The notes: generated by a model from the sequence alone, not told the origin. DNA of 64,000 nucleotides from Maratus speciosus (GCA_963932465.1 OZ010787.1:12707284-12771283), one strand, 5' to 3'. Positions 43,401 through 51,808 are shown, counted from the stretch's first letter. Made by a program: numbers and translations.

Positions 43401-45911
43401 TTTCACCTCAGGTTGATAACTCCCTGTAATCTGTTTCATTAGCTCTTCCTTGGAGAATTGGCACTCGTCATTGTGGTTTTCAAGGTAATTGTAAATACTT
43501 TGCATTGCTCTGTCGATTTCCTTGGCAAATGGACCACGTTTCTTCTCTTGGACCCTTGGCCGCCCATAAATATATTTAAAACACTTCATATGGTACTGGG
43601 CATCTGCTGCAATCAAATCATTCACTGGTTCAATACGCTGAATTATAGTTTGCCCGTAATTATCATTTCGAGCTCTTGCTGCTTTCAGAATTGTAGTTTT
43701 CAATCCCATGTGTCGCACACTGTACACAGTATTGCGCTCACTTGGTGGAAGTCTCGCTTGTGTTGCATTGAACTCATCCGAAATGTGCAGTCCACATATA
43801 AAACAATGAGTTCGAAAATTAAATTCAGGTGTTGATGACCTTAGAACTTGAGAAGTGCTAGCACCTTGTTCCTCAACCTTCTTCACACAAGCAGTGATCA
43901 TCCGTTCATTTACGTATGCTTTTCTACACTTATCATGCACATCTACTGATGTTTTTCCCCTTAGGAAAACCACCGTTCCATCCTTTCTTTCTATACTGGC
44001 CTTGATTAACGATGCAATACCTCGACTTTTAACATTATACACTGAAGTTCCATCTTCTAAAGAAGAGTTACAAATAAAACACAGCGACATAGCACAAAAT
44101 TCACTTTAGATGCTCATGATGCATGGAGACACAAACAGTGAATTACTAAACTAATAAGTAAATTGTCGCTTATGGAAACTGAGAGGAATGTGTCCTCCTG
44201 ATAAGCAAGTATCGTGTGTTACATATACCTCTAGCTGGGACGAGACTGCTGGAAGTGGGAGGGGGGGGGTAGAGTATGCCATGTAACGTGGGCCACAGGA
44301 TGTGGGGGTGGGGGCTTGACCAACGCTATTTCACACCACCGTCAACGAAGGGGGGAGAATGCAGATGGGATTCATACAGCTCTGTTTCAAGGACAAAGAT
44401 AGCCGTAACTTTCCTCTGTGTCAAATGATGAGATTCCCCCCCCCCCCCCCAATGGTCTGTTTAGGCTAAAAGTGAAATTTTAAGAACTAGATCCATGTCA
44501 ACTTTTATTAGCAAAAGTCTGTTTTAGTTATTTTATTTTTGTTTTTTAAAAGTCAAACTAAGAAATGCTTTATTATTATTATTATTATTATTTTGTAATT
44601 GCAAATGAAGATTTTGATCACAGGTATGCTCATTTTTTATTTTTTTAGTTATGAAGGAAACAATGAACCTCAAATCCATAAAATGTAGTCAATATTATAT
44701 TTAGTATCATTAATTGTCAAAGTTTATGTAAAAGGGTCAGTTTTCATGTTAAATCTACGTACACTGCCATAATTCCCGCTTTTCCTGAATTTTTTGATTT
44801 TCACACCCATTTTTGCGGCGTTGTCACGGCTAAACCATTGATCAGAGAAAAAACTTTTAATACATAAAATGTAGAAAATTTTATCCTCTTTTTAATTTAT
44901 GTATTGGGGACTTTTACGTAAAATGTATAATTTTGAAGCTATTTGAAAAAAACAAAAAATCCCATTTTTTTTCCCGTCTTTTGCCAAAAAAACATGTTTC
45001 CCGGGATAAATTTTGTTGGCAAACTTCAGATTCGTATTCAGCGACCCAAAAAACATAAAGGCACCAAATATCAAAACTACACCAAAACTTTCCCCTATTT
45101 TTTACCAAATGACTGGTCTACTGAAACATGGAGATTTTCTAGTAATTGTAAATTGAGGGCTTAGTGCCAAAAGGCTTTACCTTCAATTTTAACTTTTTGA
45201 TATTTATGTGTTTAATGTAGCCTAGACAGATTAAGTGTAAATAGCCTTGAGTGAGTTGTAAAAGTATTTCAGTTCAAAAGGGAGAAATATAAGTAGAACC
45301 TTTTGAGACTAATCCTTCAAAATTTAGGACTTGACTCTAATTAAAATTTAAGTTCGTGTGTTTATCTCATGCTCTTTAAAATTATTGCTATTTAATTAAT
45401 GATCATGAATATGGGCTTTCTTAAATTTATAATGTTTTAAAGATACTCATTAGAAGTCTTTTACTATTGTAATTTTTTTTAAGGGTGAAACAAAAATTCT
45501 AGGCAAAGCTATATTAATACGTGTAGCAAAGAACTAATTAATATCGCGCCAAAGTGTAATTAAAAAATTTTTTCGGAAGTCACTACATACAGAATTTTTG
45601 TTACGAGGTGTATAAAAAAAAAAAATGTGCCTCAGAATAATCAGTATTAAATGATCATAAAACAAACAGCAGTTATTTTACCATCCACTAGCTCATGTGA
45701 AATATTTTTACAGTTTAAATCATGAAAATTCTAAAAGGTTTTGTGAGGCCAAATCTAAAAATGTTATCTCGATTCATGACTTTGTTTGGTCATTATCACT
45801 TATGTACCATAAAATGTTCAATTGTTATTTTTCTGTATGTTATTTCATATATATTTAGTTTTTTTCTTTTTTCATTTAGTGATTGATCAAGAAAAGAGTA
45901 CTGCTGCCTAA
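23988..45911 (+). CDS. cib: Multi-repeat beta-thymosin (ciboulot-like), five thymosin domains, six coding exons
   Basis: The CDS joins 23988-24117, 24594-24707, 28063-28176, 31262-31384, 34177-34290 and 45880-45911: 627 bp, 208 residues plus TAA. It encodes five tandem thymosin beta/WH2-like repeats. Such proteins bind actin monomers in the cytoplasm and tune filament assembly, and Drosophila Ciboulot, with three repeats, is the closest family I recognise. The repeat cores are KMKHTET (27-33), KLKRTNT (65-71 and 103-109), RLRKTKT (144-150) and KLKPTET (182-188), each followed by an EK..(L/I)P(T/S)KE block. The C-terminus is [10 protein letters not shown]. All introns are phase 1, start with GT and end with AG. 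Introns 1-5 are about 476, 3355, 3085, 2792 and 11589 bp. The exon chain stays in frame throughout, so the gene looks functional. Confidence 0.93.
24594..24707 (+). CDS. cib: Thymosin exon 2 (repeat 2)
   Basis: 114 bp, residues 44-81, phase 1 at both ends. It opens with D-IKQEK, the linker and N-terminal helix of the repeat, then [12 protein letters not shown] and LPTKE. The acceptor is TTGTTAG|AT and the donor is GAAG|GTCTGA. The frame stays open on both sides by chance. Confidence 0.92.
25491..25835 (-). mobile_element. tRNA-derived SINE-like repeat
   Basis: The minus strand from about 25590 reads TTGGCTCCTGGACGGGCGA, a weak A box, and further on GAGTTCGATTCGC, a good B box, about 55 bases apart as in a tRNA gene. 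The adjoining sequence at 25690-25835 matches 8316-8460 loosely in order. It lies antisense in intron 2. I could not define its ends or target duplication. Confidence 0.45.
25869..26824. mobile_element. hAT-like non-autonomous element, 956 bp, flanked by GAATCG
   Basis: CAGACCTGCCAACT at the left and its exact complement AGTTGGCAGGTCTG at the right are the termini, and GCTACGA/TCGTAGC words continue the symmetry inward. GAATCG lies directly outside each end (25863-25868 and 26825-26830). A 6 bp duplication is shorter than the usual 8 bp of hAT, so the superfamily is uncertain. The interior contains (CCAA)n at 26739-26763, a G tract, and phrases shared with the Helitron-like repeats at 14-16 kb. 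Open frames inside have no transposase similarity. Confidence 0.65.
28063..28176 (+). CDS. cib: Thymosin exon 3 (repeat 3)
   Basis: 114 bp, residues 82-119, phase 1 at both ends. [14 protein letters not shown] is followed by [16 protein letters not shown] and LPTKE. It is the repeat most like exon 2, sharing KLKRTNT, which suggests the two arose from a recent exon duplication relative to the others. The acceptor is AATCAG|AT and the donor is GAAG|GTTTAA. Confidence 0.92.
28177..31261. other. Intron 3
   Basis: AT-rich, with one recognisable MITE (29688-29914) and a poly-A tract at about 30016-30037. The minus-strand open frame at 29033-29323 has no family resemblance. I see no other gene. Confidence 0.8.
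29688..29914. mobile_element. 227 bp palindromic MITE
   Basis: AAACTAAGCTAAAAAATGCT at the left and its complement at the right pair over about 75 bp per arm, through CCTTTATTTAGA and TTCATCGCACAAAC. The central ~75 bp are not paired. No clear target duplication. Confidence 0.75.
31262..31384 (+). CDS. cib: Thymosin exon 4 (repeat 4, divergent)
   Basis: 123 bp, residues 120-160, three codons longer than the other repeat exons, phase 1 at both ends. [17 protein letters not shown] is followed by [12 protein letters not shown] and FIPTKE. The core is more basic than the others: RLRKTKT replaces the acidic-containing TET or TNT form. The extra residues lie in the N-terminal helix region. Actin affinity of this repeat may therefore differ. 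The acceptor is TGTTAG|TG and the donor is GAAG|GTTTGA. Confidence 0.92.
31850..32380. repeat. Dispersed repeat, uninterrupted copy
   Basis: CTGCTCTGCTCAACAAGC near 32018 starts about 350 bp that recur at 54365-54494 plus 55799-56000, where a Penelope-like insertion splits them. Shared words include ACATTTACAA, AAGCGATTTGGAA, GTTGAGTTATAAGC and TTTTCTGAAAGATCTA. Just upstream, CAGTGGCGTAGCTAGGATAG resembles the terminus of a DNA transposon. The family is not identified. Confidence 0.6.
33495..33678. mobile_element. ~184 bp palindromic MITE
   Basis: CATAGGGTATCGGAGGTCAG through TCTAACAGGGTACTTT at the left is matched by a diverged complement at the right (AAAGTACCCTGTTAGA). A shorter inner pair, GACACTTTCAATTTTGA and its diverged complement, lies around the centre. 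Confidence 0.65.
34177..34290 (+). CDS. cib: Thymosin exon 5 (repeat 5)
   Basis: 114 bp, residues 161-198, phase 1 at both ends. [19 protein letters not shown] is followed by [19 protein letters not shown], which is closest to the family consensus apart from Pro185 in place of the second basic residue. The acceptor is TTGCAG|TT and the donor is GAAG|GTTGGT. Confidence 0.92.
35564..36469 (+). pseudogene. 5'-truncated non-LTR retrotransposon (reverse transcriptase 3' half)
   Basis: Translation in shifting frames gives FADDVD at 35686-35703 (the polymerase YADD-type box), then [17 protein letters not shown], then [34 protein letters not shown] and, at the end, ARDRK.W follow. This is the thumb and C-terminal tail of an animal LINE reverse transcriptase, probably RTE- or I-like. 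A 13 bp target duplication, TGTCTTTTTTGAA, flanks it (35551-35563 and 36470-36482), so the 906 bp insert was 5' truncated on arrival. Frameshifts and an internal stop (TAG at 36161) make it a dead copy. It lies sense to the thymosin gene. Confidence 0.85.
37262..37499 (+). mobile_element. tRNA-derived SINE with perfect 15 bp target duplication
   Basis: The head reads CCAGTGGCTGAGAGGTTCTG (A box) and GCTGGGTTCGATCCCAATCG (B box, GGTTCGATCCC), about 45 bp apart. A ~160 bp tRNA-unrelated body with a poly-C tract at about 37435-37448 follows. CTTTCTGTATCAGCA flanks the 238 bp insert exactly (37247-37261 and 37500-37514), so the insertion is fairly young. The promoter boxes are intact, so it could in principle be transcribed by polymerase III. 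Confidence 0.85.
38668..38832 (+). repeat. Two-copy tandem repeat, period about 82 bp
   Basis: AATGCCTACCTAAT, then ATCATATT, TGTTAA and CTGCCCATGTTGCA occur twice in the same order, with about ten differences. Confidence 0.8.
39024..39480 (+). repeat. Left terminal inverted repeat of the 6.1 kb transposon
   Basis: It matches the reverse complement of 44678-45120 throughout: GGGGAAAGTTTTGGTGTAG near the tip, TTTGCCAACAAAATTTATCC, ATTTTACGTAAAAGT, TTAGCCGTGACAACGCCGC, and GACTACATTTTA at the inner end. Confidence 0.85.
39585..40027 (-). pseudogene. Transposon gene, C-terminal TSO1/tesmin-like CXC domain and last exon
   Basis: Continuing in frame after the stop: [13 protein letters not shown], then [16 protein letters not shown]. 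Nine cysteines follow in the pattern CxC-x3-C-x3-CxC-x6-C-x3-C-x2-C-x3-C, the spacing of a zinc-binding CXC (tesmin/TSO1) half-domain. An acidic tail ([13 protein letters not shown]) follows. A GT...AG intron (39632-39726) then leads in phase 1 to a final exon ending in a basic KRKRK, likely a nuclear localisation signal, and TAG at 39585-39587. Confidence 0.7.
39632..39726 (-). other. 95 bp intron in the transposon gene
   Basis: On the minus strand the donor is CCACAAG|GTACCA and the acceptor is CTATGTTGTAG|ATGTCTG. Removing it joins PQ to [15 protein letters not shown] without a frame change, whereas reading through gives a hydrophobic tail unlike the rest. Confidence 0.6.
40028..40757 (-). 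pseudogene. Transposon gene, second half of FEN1/XPG-like nuclease
   Basis: Two overlapping frames joined by a shift near 40605. The second contains [17 protein letters not shown], an acidic E-D-x-D cluster, and [19 protein letters not shown], which matches the GCD(Y)...G.G element of the FEN/PIN-like fold where the last catalytic Asp sits. All four acidic positions of the fold are thus present in order. The module ends in the QQWLGVE region, where a TAG at 40028-40030 interrupts an otherwise continuous frame. Confidence 0.7.
40690..41716 (-). pseudogene. Transposon gene, first half of FEN1/XPG-like nuclease
   Basis: After a conserved-looking stretch ([31 protein letters not shown]) comes [16 protein letters not shown], the position of the first catalytic Asp in FEN1-type nucleases. 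After a frameshift in the A8 run at 40891-40898 comes [17 protein letters not shown] and MRRSRK, which resembles the VFDGKPP...K..ERR block of FEN1. The open frame at 40947 begins inside the gene and has no start of its own. Confidence 0.65.
41825..43327 (-). pseudogene. Transposon gene, central module with possible D-H-E catalytic residues
   Basis: Two open segments in one frame, separated only by a TGA at 42950-42952. Counting from 42946, [12 protein letters not shown] gives Asp210, [14 protein letters not shown] gives His240, and IIEGNGLKD gives Glu254. The spacing and the strong conservation-like character suggest an RNase H-fold transposase core, but this is inference. [18 protein letters not shown] helix follows. 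The frame continues past the stop at 41825-41827 with [15 protein letters not shown] toward the next module. Confidence 0.6.
43290..44090 (-). pseudogene. Transposon gene, N-terminal module: two CxxC...HxxC zinc fingers
   Basis: Open for 266 codons. Cys4-x2-Cys7 pairs with His52-x2-Cys55, and Cys96-x2-Cys99 pairs with His167-x2-Cys170. The two are tandem copies of one finger type: both have CFIC at the front and a stretch with [11 protein letters not shown] or [13 protein letters not shown] between the metal pairs. Such modules commonly bind DNA at transposon ends. The frame is lost at the lysine-coding run at 43333-43343. Confidence 0.75.
44235..44290. repeat. G-rich stretch inside the transposon
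   Basis: Includes runs of 9 G near 44260 and GTGGGGGTGGGGG near 44300, upstream of the transposon gene start. It could affect transcription or be a sequencing-difficult tract; nothing more can be said. Confidence 0.4.
44678..45120 (-). repeat. Right terminal inverted repeat of the 6.1 kb transposon
   Basis: Inverted partner of 39024-39480. Open frames within either arm (for example 44943-45164) occur on both strands of both arms and are not genes. Confidence 0.85.
45880..45911 (+). CDS. cib: Thymosin exon 6 (C-terminus and stop)
   Basis: 32 bp encoding V199-IDQEKSTAA and TAA at 45909-45911. VI(D/E)QEK is the characteristic C-terminal segment after the last thymosin repeat and matches the start of repeat 5 (VIEQEK). 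The acceptor TTTTCATTTAG|TG has a good pyrimidine tract and continues phase 1. Confidence 0.88.
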
Positions 45912-47600
45912 GACATTTGCTCATCTAGTATATGCCATTTGTAGTTCATGAGCTCCACTGAATGTCAATTTTTTTTTAATGTAACAGTATATAATGAAAA
46001 TGTATTTGTCAATATGTGTGAAGTGTGGTGGAATCCACATTTCTCTTTAATACTTTATCAGATCTACTGGTTTCTGCTAATGACTTCACTGTTTGTATTG
46101 CCAGCTGTTGTCATTTTTAATGGTGCTTGTGGGTCCTAATTTTAATGACAGTTTTGTAAAACATATCATTAGCATTTTGTAAAATGTGCTGTATTTTTAA
46201 AAAGTGTACATTTTTATAAGCTTTGATTAATTTATTTTTCTGTGTTCAAAAAATTAAAAAATCCTTTACAAAATTTAAAAACCATAAATTGACTCATGTC
46301 TATGTGTTGCATTTTCTCAATAAGAAAAGTATGTATATTGGAACTTTTCTCTTACACTTGCAAGTAAAATTCAGATTATATATTTTATTTTACAGAAAAT
46401 TTTCAGCTTTATTTAATTTGAATATAAAACTGCATTTTTTTATCTAATTATGCCAAGTAAATGTACAATTTTAATGAATGCTGTATTTTTTCAATACCAA
46501 AAGCAATTGTTTATATTATTGAAATGACTATATTAATGCCTGTCATATATGCCTCAAGATCTTTATTTCTTACAAAAAAGGAATATGTCTGTCTTTTTGC
46601 TCAAGCATTGCAATTTCCTAACTTAAGTGCTTATAATTGTAGTGCAGATAATTGATTTTTTTATAATTCTAAGAAAACACCTTAAAACTTGGTATAATCA
46701 TTTATCATGTTTGTATTTTAGAAAAGAATTCATTATTCAAAGTTTAAATATCTTCAGATCATGTGATATTTCATGCAAAAATGAATGTATTAATTCATTA
46801 AACTTGCCTAAACATTTTATTTTGTATATTTTATATTTAAAGCAATAAGTGTTGAATATATGTATTTTTTCTTACTAAATTAATCTAAAGTGATATTTGG
46901 GTCTTCAGTATTTGTAAAATATTAGAATTCTTATTCATATAGCTTTAAGATTTTACAAGAAATTCTTTACCATTTTACACTTTTTATATTCAGTGTTGAT
47001 GACTGTTTTGAAGATACTTGATGCTAAATGTATGTTGACATTTGTAATATGTACTTTTCAACATTTATTGCTTGTATAAAAAATCAAAATTGTGCATTTT
47101 TATCTAGTCTCGGCTAGGTTTTTTTATATATATAATTTAATACCTCCCACCAAGTAGCAGTAATAATTTCCTTGCTGTGAGTGTCTTGCAGAAATACTTT
47201 CCCATTATTTGACAATGTGGATTACAACAGATGTAGGTATTATGTGCATTTATGCCCAAAACATTTTCATCAATTTCTTGTGGTGCTTTTTGTATAAAGA
47301 AACATTCTGTTATAAATGTTTTTATTATCAGAAGCATTTTTTTAATTCTGAAAGCATAGAACTACATTAAAATAGCGATTCCTAAATAAATGTTATGGTA
47401 TCATATTCTCTGACTCTTATGTTATACTTTTAATAAATATTTAAAACACATTTTGATAAGTCATAAAACATTCCTTTTGAGAAATGAAAAGAAATTAAGT
47501 AGAACTGGAGCAAATTCATGATTATATACATGACTTTTTTAATTGTCTTGTATTTTGATGCTTTTTCAAGTCAAATAAAAATGCAACTGTACTGTTGACC
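45912..47600 (+). other. Candidate 3' UTR of the thymosin gene
   Basis: No splice sites or genes are evident after the stop. AATAAA occurs at 47385, 47432 and 47574; the last is followed about 20 bases later by a T/G-containing stretch and is my best guess for the end of a long form. Shorter forms may exist. Open frames at 45948-46848 fall in this region and lack support. Confidence 0.4.
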
Positions 47601-49087
47601 CAAGTTATTTATTTGAAACATTTAACATAAACATACTGCTTGGTTTTCACATGATGCATGTTTTTATTATCCATCCATTGAATTATAAGGATTATTCTCA
47701 GTCTACACTTTTGCATATTTCAACTTTTTTTTGATAAATAATTTGATTAATTACTACTTTATTTTTTAAATTAATAATGTAATGTGTCAAAAATTATTTT
47801 GTTTATCTATATTACATTTTTAAGAATATTTTAATCACATTTTATCTATTGCAATGGTACTTTAAACTTTTATACCTCTTATTCTCTAATTTATGGCGGA
47901 AAAAATCAGTAATTAAAAAGTTCTTTTAGGTTGTGTACAGGCCTTTCACAGTAAGTTGGCCAATGACTTTGAAAGAGTTCACGATGGGGCAAGAAAGTTG
48001 ATAACCAATGTAATTGTACAGGAAATGCATTATTTAAGAGCTAGATTCTGTTAGTTGTTTGCACTGATTGCCACTGTAACAAATAAACTCATCCAAATAA
48101 TAAATACAATCTCTCTAATAAAAACAATTTCTTTGTATAGCATTGAAGTAATAAGCCTTATAAGTTCCAAGTGAGGGGGGGGGGGGGGGATTAATGATTT
48201 GTGTATCATATCTGCAACATACCAATTAAATTTTAACTTTTATTCATGTACTACCACAGATTTAGACAAAACAAGGTTCCGTGTCAGGAGTAATTATATG
48301 GTTGCAAAAATGCTTCCAATGTTGTTCTCCATCATATCAAAAGCCATTCGCATCAAAATTGTTCAGTTACACAATTTTAATTTTATACTGTCTTTGTGTC
48401 CTATAGGTTATATTTAGATACCTTATCTTTACTCTAACAAGTAAAATACTAAAAATTCTCCTACAATCAAAATTTGCTACATTATGGTGCTTTGAATTTT
48501 CTTAATTTTCAGCATTTTCTGCTACTATCTGTATTTATTTTAACCCATAAATTTAGAAATATAAAATTAAGATTTTAGAGTGAAAAGCAAAAGGATCATT
48601 CAGTAAGTATCTAGAAAATTTGTATGAAATATTTAAATAAGAAACTTTTTTGAGAAGAATATTTATGAAATTTTTGATTGTTTTGTATGTGTGTAGATGC
48701 AAACAGTAACAGCAAACAACCTTCTTAGACCATGAAAATGTAAAATTTCTCTATCTTCAAAACCAGTGATAGGAATGAACTGTAAATTTACACACCTATG
48801 TTTTCAACAAGGTTAATTCTTTTCATGTCAAAATTTATGTAGGTTGCCCATAAATTTATTAATTTAAAAAATGTCTGAATCAAAATTGTCTAGATTATGT
48901 TTGGATCCATTTATTGTTTCTAACTAAAAGTAATGCTTCAATTAACTGATTTTAGGAGAAAATGTAAACTAGAGTTTGTCAAGTGGATTTAACATTAGCA
49001 TATTAAAATTTTAAACATATATCTATATTTAAGAAGTGTTTCTCCAAGCTTGTAGTAAAGCTTAACTGGGGTAGTTATCCATTTATA
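47601..49087. other. No gene recognised
   Basis: AT-rich spacer with a G tract at about 48175-48189 and further AATAAA words (for example 48083). No bounded repeat found. Confidence 0.5.
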
Positions 49088-51600
49088 CAGTTGGGGATCT
49101 TTATAATGCACACCTTGGGATGAGAGGCTGTGCATTATATGGAATTTTGCATTATATAGATACCCTATCTCAGAAATTGTTAAATTTACTTTGTAAACAT
49201 CGTCAATAAATGGTATAAAATTATATCAATGTATTTACACATTAGACTATCTAAAAAGGCAACTAAACATTTATTACATGTAAGAATAATTTTTAAAATT
49301 AATAAAAATTAACATTTTTTAAATAAATTGTCAATCTTTGCTTGTTTGAGAACTTTTGATTTTTGAGCATTCAATTTCTGCTGTATTCTATGAATAGTTA
49401 ATATCTCCTGCTCTGTAACACATTCTTGAGATTCTAAAAAATTCAGATACTGTTTTCCTAAAGAAATCCCTTCACATACTGTTACTTTTTTTTGAAGTCA
49501 CTTCAGCATCTGATTCATTTCCAGAAGAGTTTTCTTCTGGCCCCAAAACTGAAGAAATGATCTCAAAATCAGAGATGAGGGTTTGTTCGTGATTCCTCAT
49601 CATTCTCTAAAAATTCCAAAATATTTTCTTTGTCCAATTCAGACTATGCATTCTTTGCATACTGGAGGAGTTCAACAGTTTTAATTTTTGCAAGTGACAG
49701 CCTGAACCCACCAAATTCTTCATCATCCATTCCAAGGAAAAGGGATTCAGGACATATTTTGTACCATGCATTAATTAAAGTTTCTTGGGATACTGAATCC
49801 CATGCTTCCCTCAGCATGTACAAACAATCTTTGATTGTGAATTGTTTTTTAAATTCAGCAATCATGTTTGGGCCAGAATCAAAATTCAGGAGCCTAGCAA
49901 GAAAGGCACTTTTATAGATGCATTTTAAGCTGTTAATTACTCCCTGATCCATAGCCTGGATCAGAGATGTAGTATTTGAGGGCAAAAAATTTGTTTTGCA
50001 TTGGGTGCAACAAGTTCTGGATGTGCTGCACAATTATCCAGCATCAGTAAAATTTAGCAACTTTGAGTAAACCAACTGTACTGTAATGGTCTAACTTTTT
50101 TTTAGAAAATTACTATTGAACCACTCTACATAACTCCTGAGGGATCCAAGCTCTCTTATTGCTTTTGTATGTTACAGGATTTTTTTTTACTCCATGTAAA
50201 CAAGGCTGGGCACTTTTACCCACAACAAGAAGTTTAAACTTGTGGGTACCTGTAGCATTAATGCAAACAACTACCGTTATTCTTCTTTTGTCCTCTTTCA
50301 CACTAGATGGTTCAGTCTCTTGTTGACCGACAAAAGTTTTTTGTGGCAAATTGTACCAGAAATGTCCAGTTTCATCCATATTGTAGATCTGTTCTGCAGA
50401 CAGATTTTCTTTCTGCACGATTCTTCTGAATTCATCAATGAACTCTTCTGCTGCGATTTTGTCTTCCGATATTTTTTCTCTGCAAGCTTTAATGTATCTT
50501 ATACCATGCCAATTTTTAAATTTTGTCAGCCAACTTTTTGAATAATCACATGATTCTTCAACTATAAGTTCTTTGTGCAATTCTTTCACCTTTTGACACA
50601 GAATTGGTCCAGTTATTGGAATATTTTCTGAGCACCTTTGTTTAAACCATTCAAACAGAACTGCATCCAACTCAGCTGATTTAGCTTCTCCGATTCTTTT
50701 ACGATTTGAGATTCCTTTATTGCTATCCGAATTTGCATAAAATTTAAGTATCTTTTCTCTATTTTTGATATCGTATACAGATCGACAACTGATACCAAAA
50801 GTTCTTGCTATACATTTTGCCGATGAACCTTTATAAAAATTTTTGAGAATTTCAGCTTTCTGCAAAATCGTTAAAATAACTCATTTCTTACTAGTATCTC
50901 TAGATTATCCAAATTTTTCTTCCATCTTTTGCCGAAAATTAAAGTCTTCTTAAAAACAAGTTACGGAAAAACGATTAAAAGAGTAGCCAGTTCTGTGATT
51001 AAAACATAAACTAGATCTTGCCAGTGACGGCATCGCTCATTGGTTAAAAGAATGACGTCATCACGGTTCTCACTTGCAAATGCATATGTGCAGCTGCTTT
51101 TAAAATCATGTAGGTTTTTTTTTAGTTTCAAAAGAAACAATTCATTTAAATCTCCTTTAAAAGACAAAAAATGCTACTAAAAAAATTACCTTCCAATAAA
51201 TTACATTGCAACTGTTAGGCTGCATATCGCTCTTGCATTCACTCAAAGTGGTGATACAACTAAAATTATCCATGCTGTGGCTGATTCGATCGATGCCAAA
51301 AGCAGTGATGGATTTTTTTTTTTTGTTTATTTATTTTTTTTTTAGAAAAATATTTACTTCTGAAAATAATAAATGCTGTCAATAAACTGATCTTAAATAC
51401 ATCTTAAGTGATCTTAAAGTATTGAAATAAGAGCAAACGTTTCAAATTTAGTATTCAAAAACACCCAGTGATGCAGACAAAAATTTGCAGTGAAGAAAGT
51501 AGGAATTCCTTAATTGCAAAATTCATTGTTTACATTCGAGAAGTTGTGCGGTTTATGGAGAATAGCGGTTTATAAATACGTAGTTTAACGACCCTGACTG
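49088..51600 (-). mobile_element. pogo/Tigger-like DNA transposon, 2.5 kb, TA target duplication
   Basis: The left terminus CAGTTGGGGATC and the complement of the right terminus CAGTCAGGGTCG form short degenerate inverted repeats starting CAGT, and TA flanks both (49086-49087 and 51601-51602), as in the pogo group. The transposase remnant occupies 49317-50880 on the minus strand. The termini have diverged, so it is probably immobile. Confidence 0.8.
49317..50880 (-). pseudogene. Tigger-like transposase, frameshifted
   Basis: From 50865 the frame reads a Psq-type helix-turn-helix (ILKNFYKGSSAKCIARTFGI), a CENP-B-type second DNA-binding part (WFKQRC...WLTKFKNWHGI), and the DDE core with the first Asp in YNMDETGHFWYNLP. 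The second Asp is in a shifted frame as LDNCAAHPE near 50030. After another shift the third lies in LPSNTTSLIQAMDQGVI near 49950. The C-terminal part continues to about 49317 with FLESQECVTEQEILTIHRIQ. At least two frameshifts and C-terminal stops inactivate it. No clean start codon precedes the first helix. Confidence 0.85.
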
Positions 51601-51752
51601 TATATAAGAAAAATGCTTAAATCATACTTTATCTAATTTATCCATGCAATTCAAAATCTCAGAAATGGATGTTGCTATTTGAAGAATATGTTGGTATAAT
51701 ATTCAATATGTACTTTTGTTGCCTTATGTGAAAAATGTGTTTATATATTCAG

Positions 51753-51808
51753 AAAAAGACATTATTCCATCCAAGTCTTATGGCACCTTGGTTGTAACTT
51801 TATTGTAA
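51753..51808 (+). CDS. Speculative alternative last exon of the thymosin gene
   Basis: After an acceptor-like TTTATATATTCAG, a phase-1 reading gives E-KDIIPSKSYGTLVVTLL and TAA at 51806-51808, with AATAAA at about 51821. EKDIIPSK resembles the EK..LPTKE end of a thymosin repeat, but the register differs from the real repeat exons, which begin with a (D/V)..QEK helix. It could be spliced to any of exons 1-5 in frame. With only 18 residues, chance is a serious alternative. Confidence 0.2.

Larger units (their letters stand above)
39585..44090 (-). pseudogene. Decayed transposon gene: zinc fingers, D-H-E region, FEN/XPG-like nuclease, CXC domain
   Basis: Read from 44090 to 39585 with one 95 bp intron (39632-39726), the gene would encode about 1,470 residues. 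The copy is broken by about four frameshifts: in a T11 run at 43333-43343, in an A8 run at 40891-40898, near 40730 and near 40605. In-frame stops lie at 42950-42952, 41825-41827, 41747-41749 and 40028-40030. Similarity of layout continues straight across each lesion, so these are decay of one reading frame, not separate genes. The homopolymer shifts could also be sequencing errors. The start at 44090 opens directly into a CxxC finger, which supports it. The order of modules is given in the entries below. Confidence 0.8.
39024..45120 (-). mobile_element. 6.1 kb DNA transposon with ~450 bp TIRs and FEN/XPG-like nuclease gene (Academ-like)
   Basis: The element spans the left TIR 39024-39480 and the right TIR 44678-45120. 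The outermost bases are TAGTCCAGGCATT on the left and the complement of TAGACCAGTCATT on the right. The direct repeat CTG lies just outside both ends (39021-39023 and 45121-45123), a 3 bp target duplication. Between the TIRs one gene runs on the minus strand, antisense to the thymosin gene in whose intron it sits. Long TIRs, a 3 bp duplication and an XPG-like nuclease are features I associate with the Academ superfamily. CACTA elements also make 3 bp duplications but have CAC ends, which are absent here. The arms differ by scattered substitutions and indels, so the insertion is not recent. Confidence 0.8.
34291..45879. other. Intron 5 (11.6 kb), loaded with transposons
   Basis: About two thirds of this intron is accounted for by a LINE fragment, a SINE, a short tandem repeat and a 6.1 kb DNA transposon, each listed separately. 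The remainder (34291-35550, 36483-37246, 37515-38660 and 45124-45879) is AT-rich with poly-T, (TA)n and poly-C tracts and no gene that I recognise. Confidence 0.85.

Noticed and set aside
44892..45164. Open frames in the right TIR (and the equivalent in the left TIR, 38922-39233)
   Set aside because: They occur in the inverted repeats on both sides and start outside or run across the element edge, so they cannot be a gene.
50961..51167. 68-residue frame at the right side of the Tigger, as its N-terminal transposase part
   Set aside because: It shows no helix-turn-helix or CENP-B-like residues and is not in line with the transposase frame.
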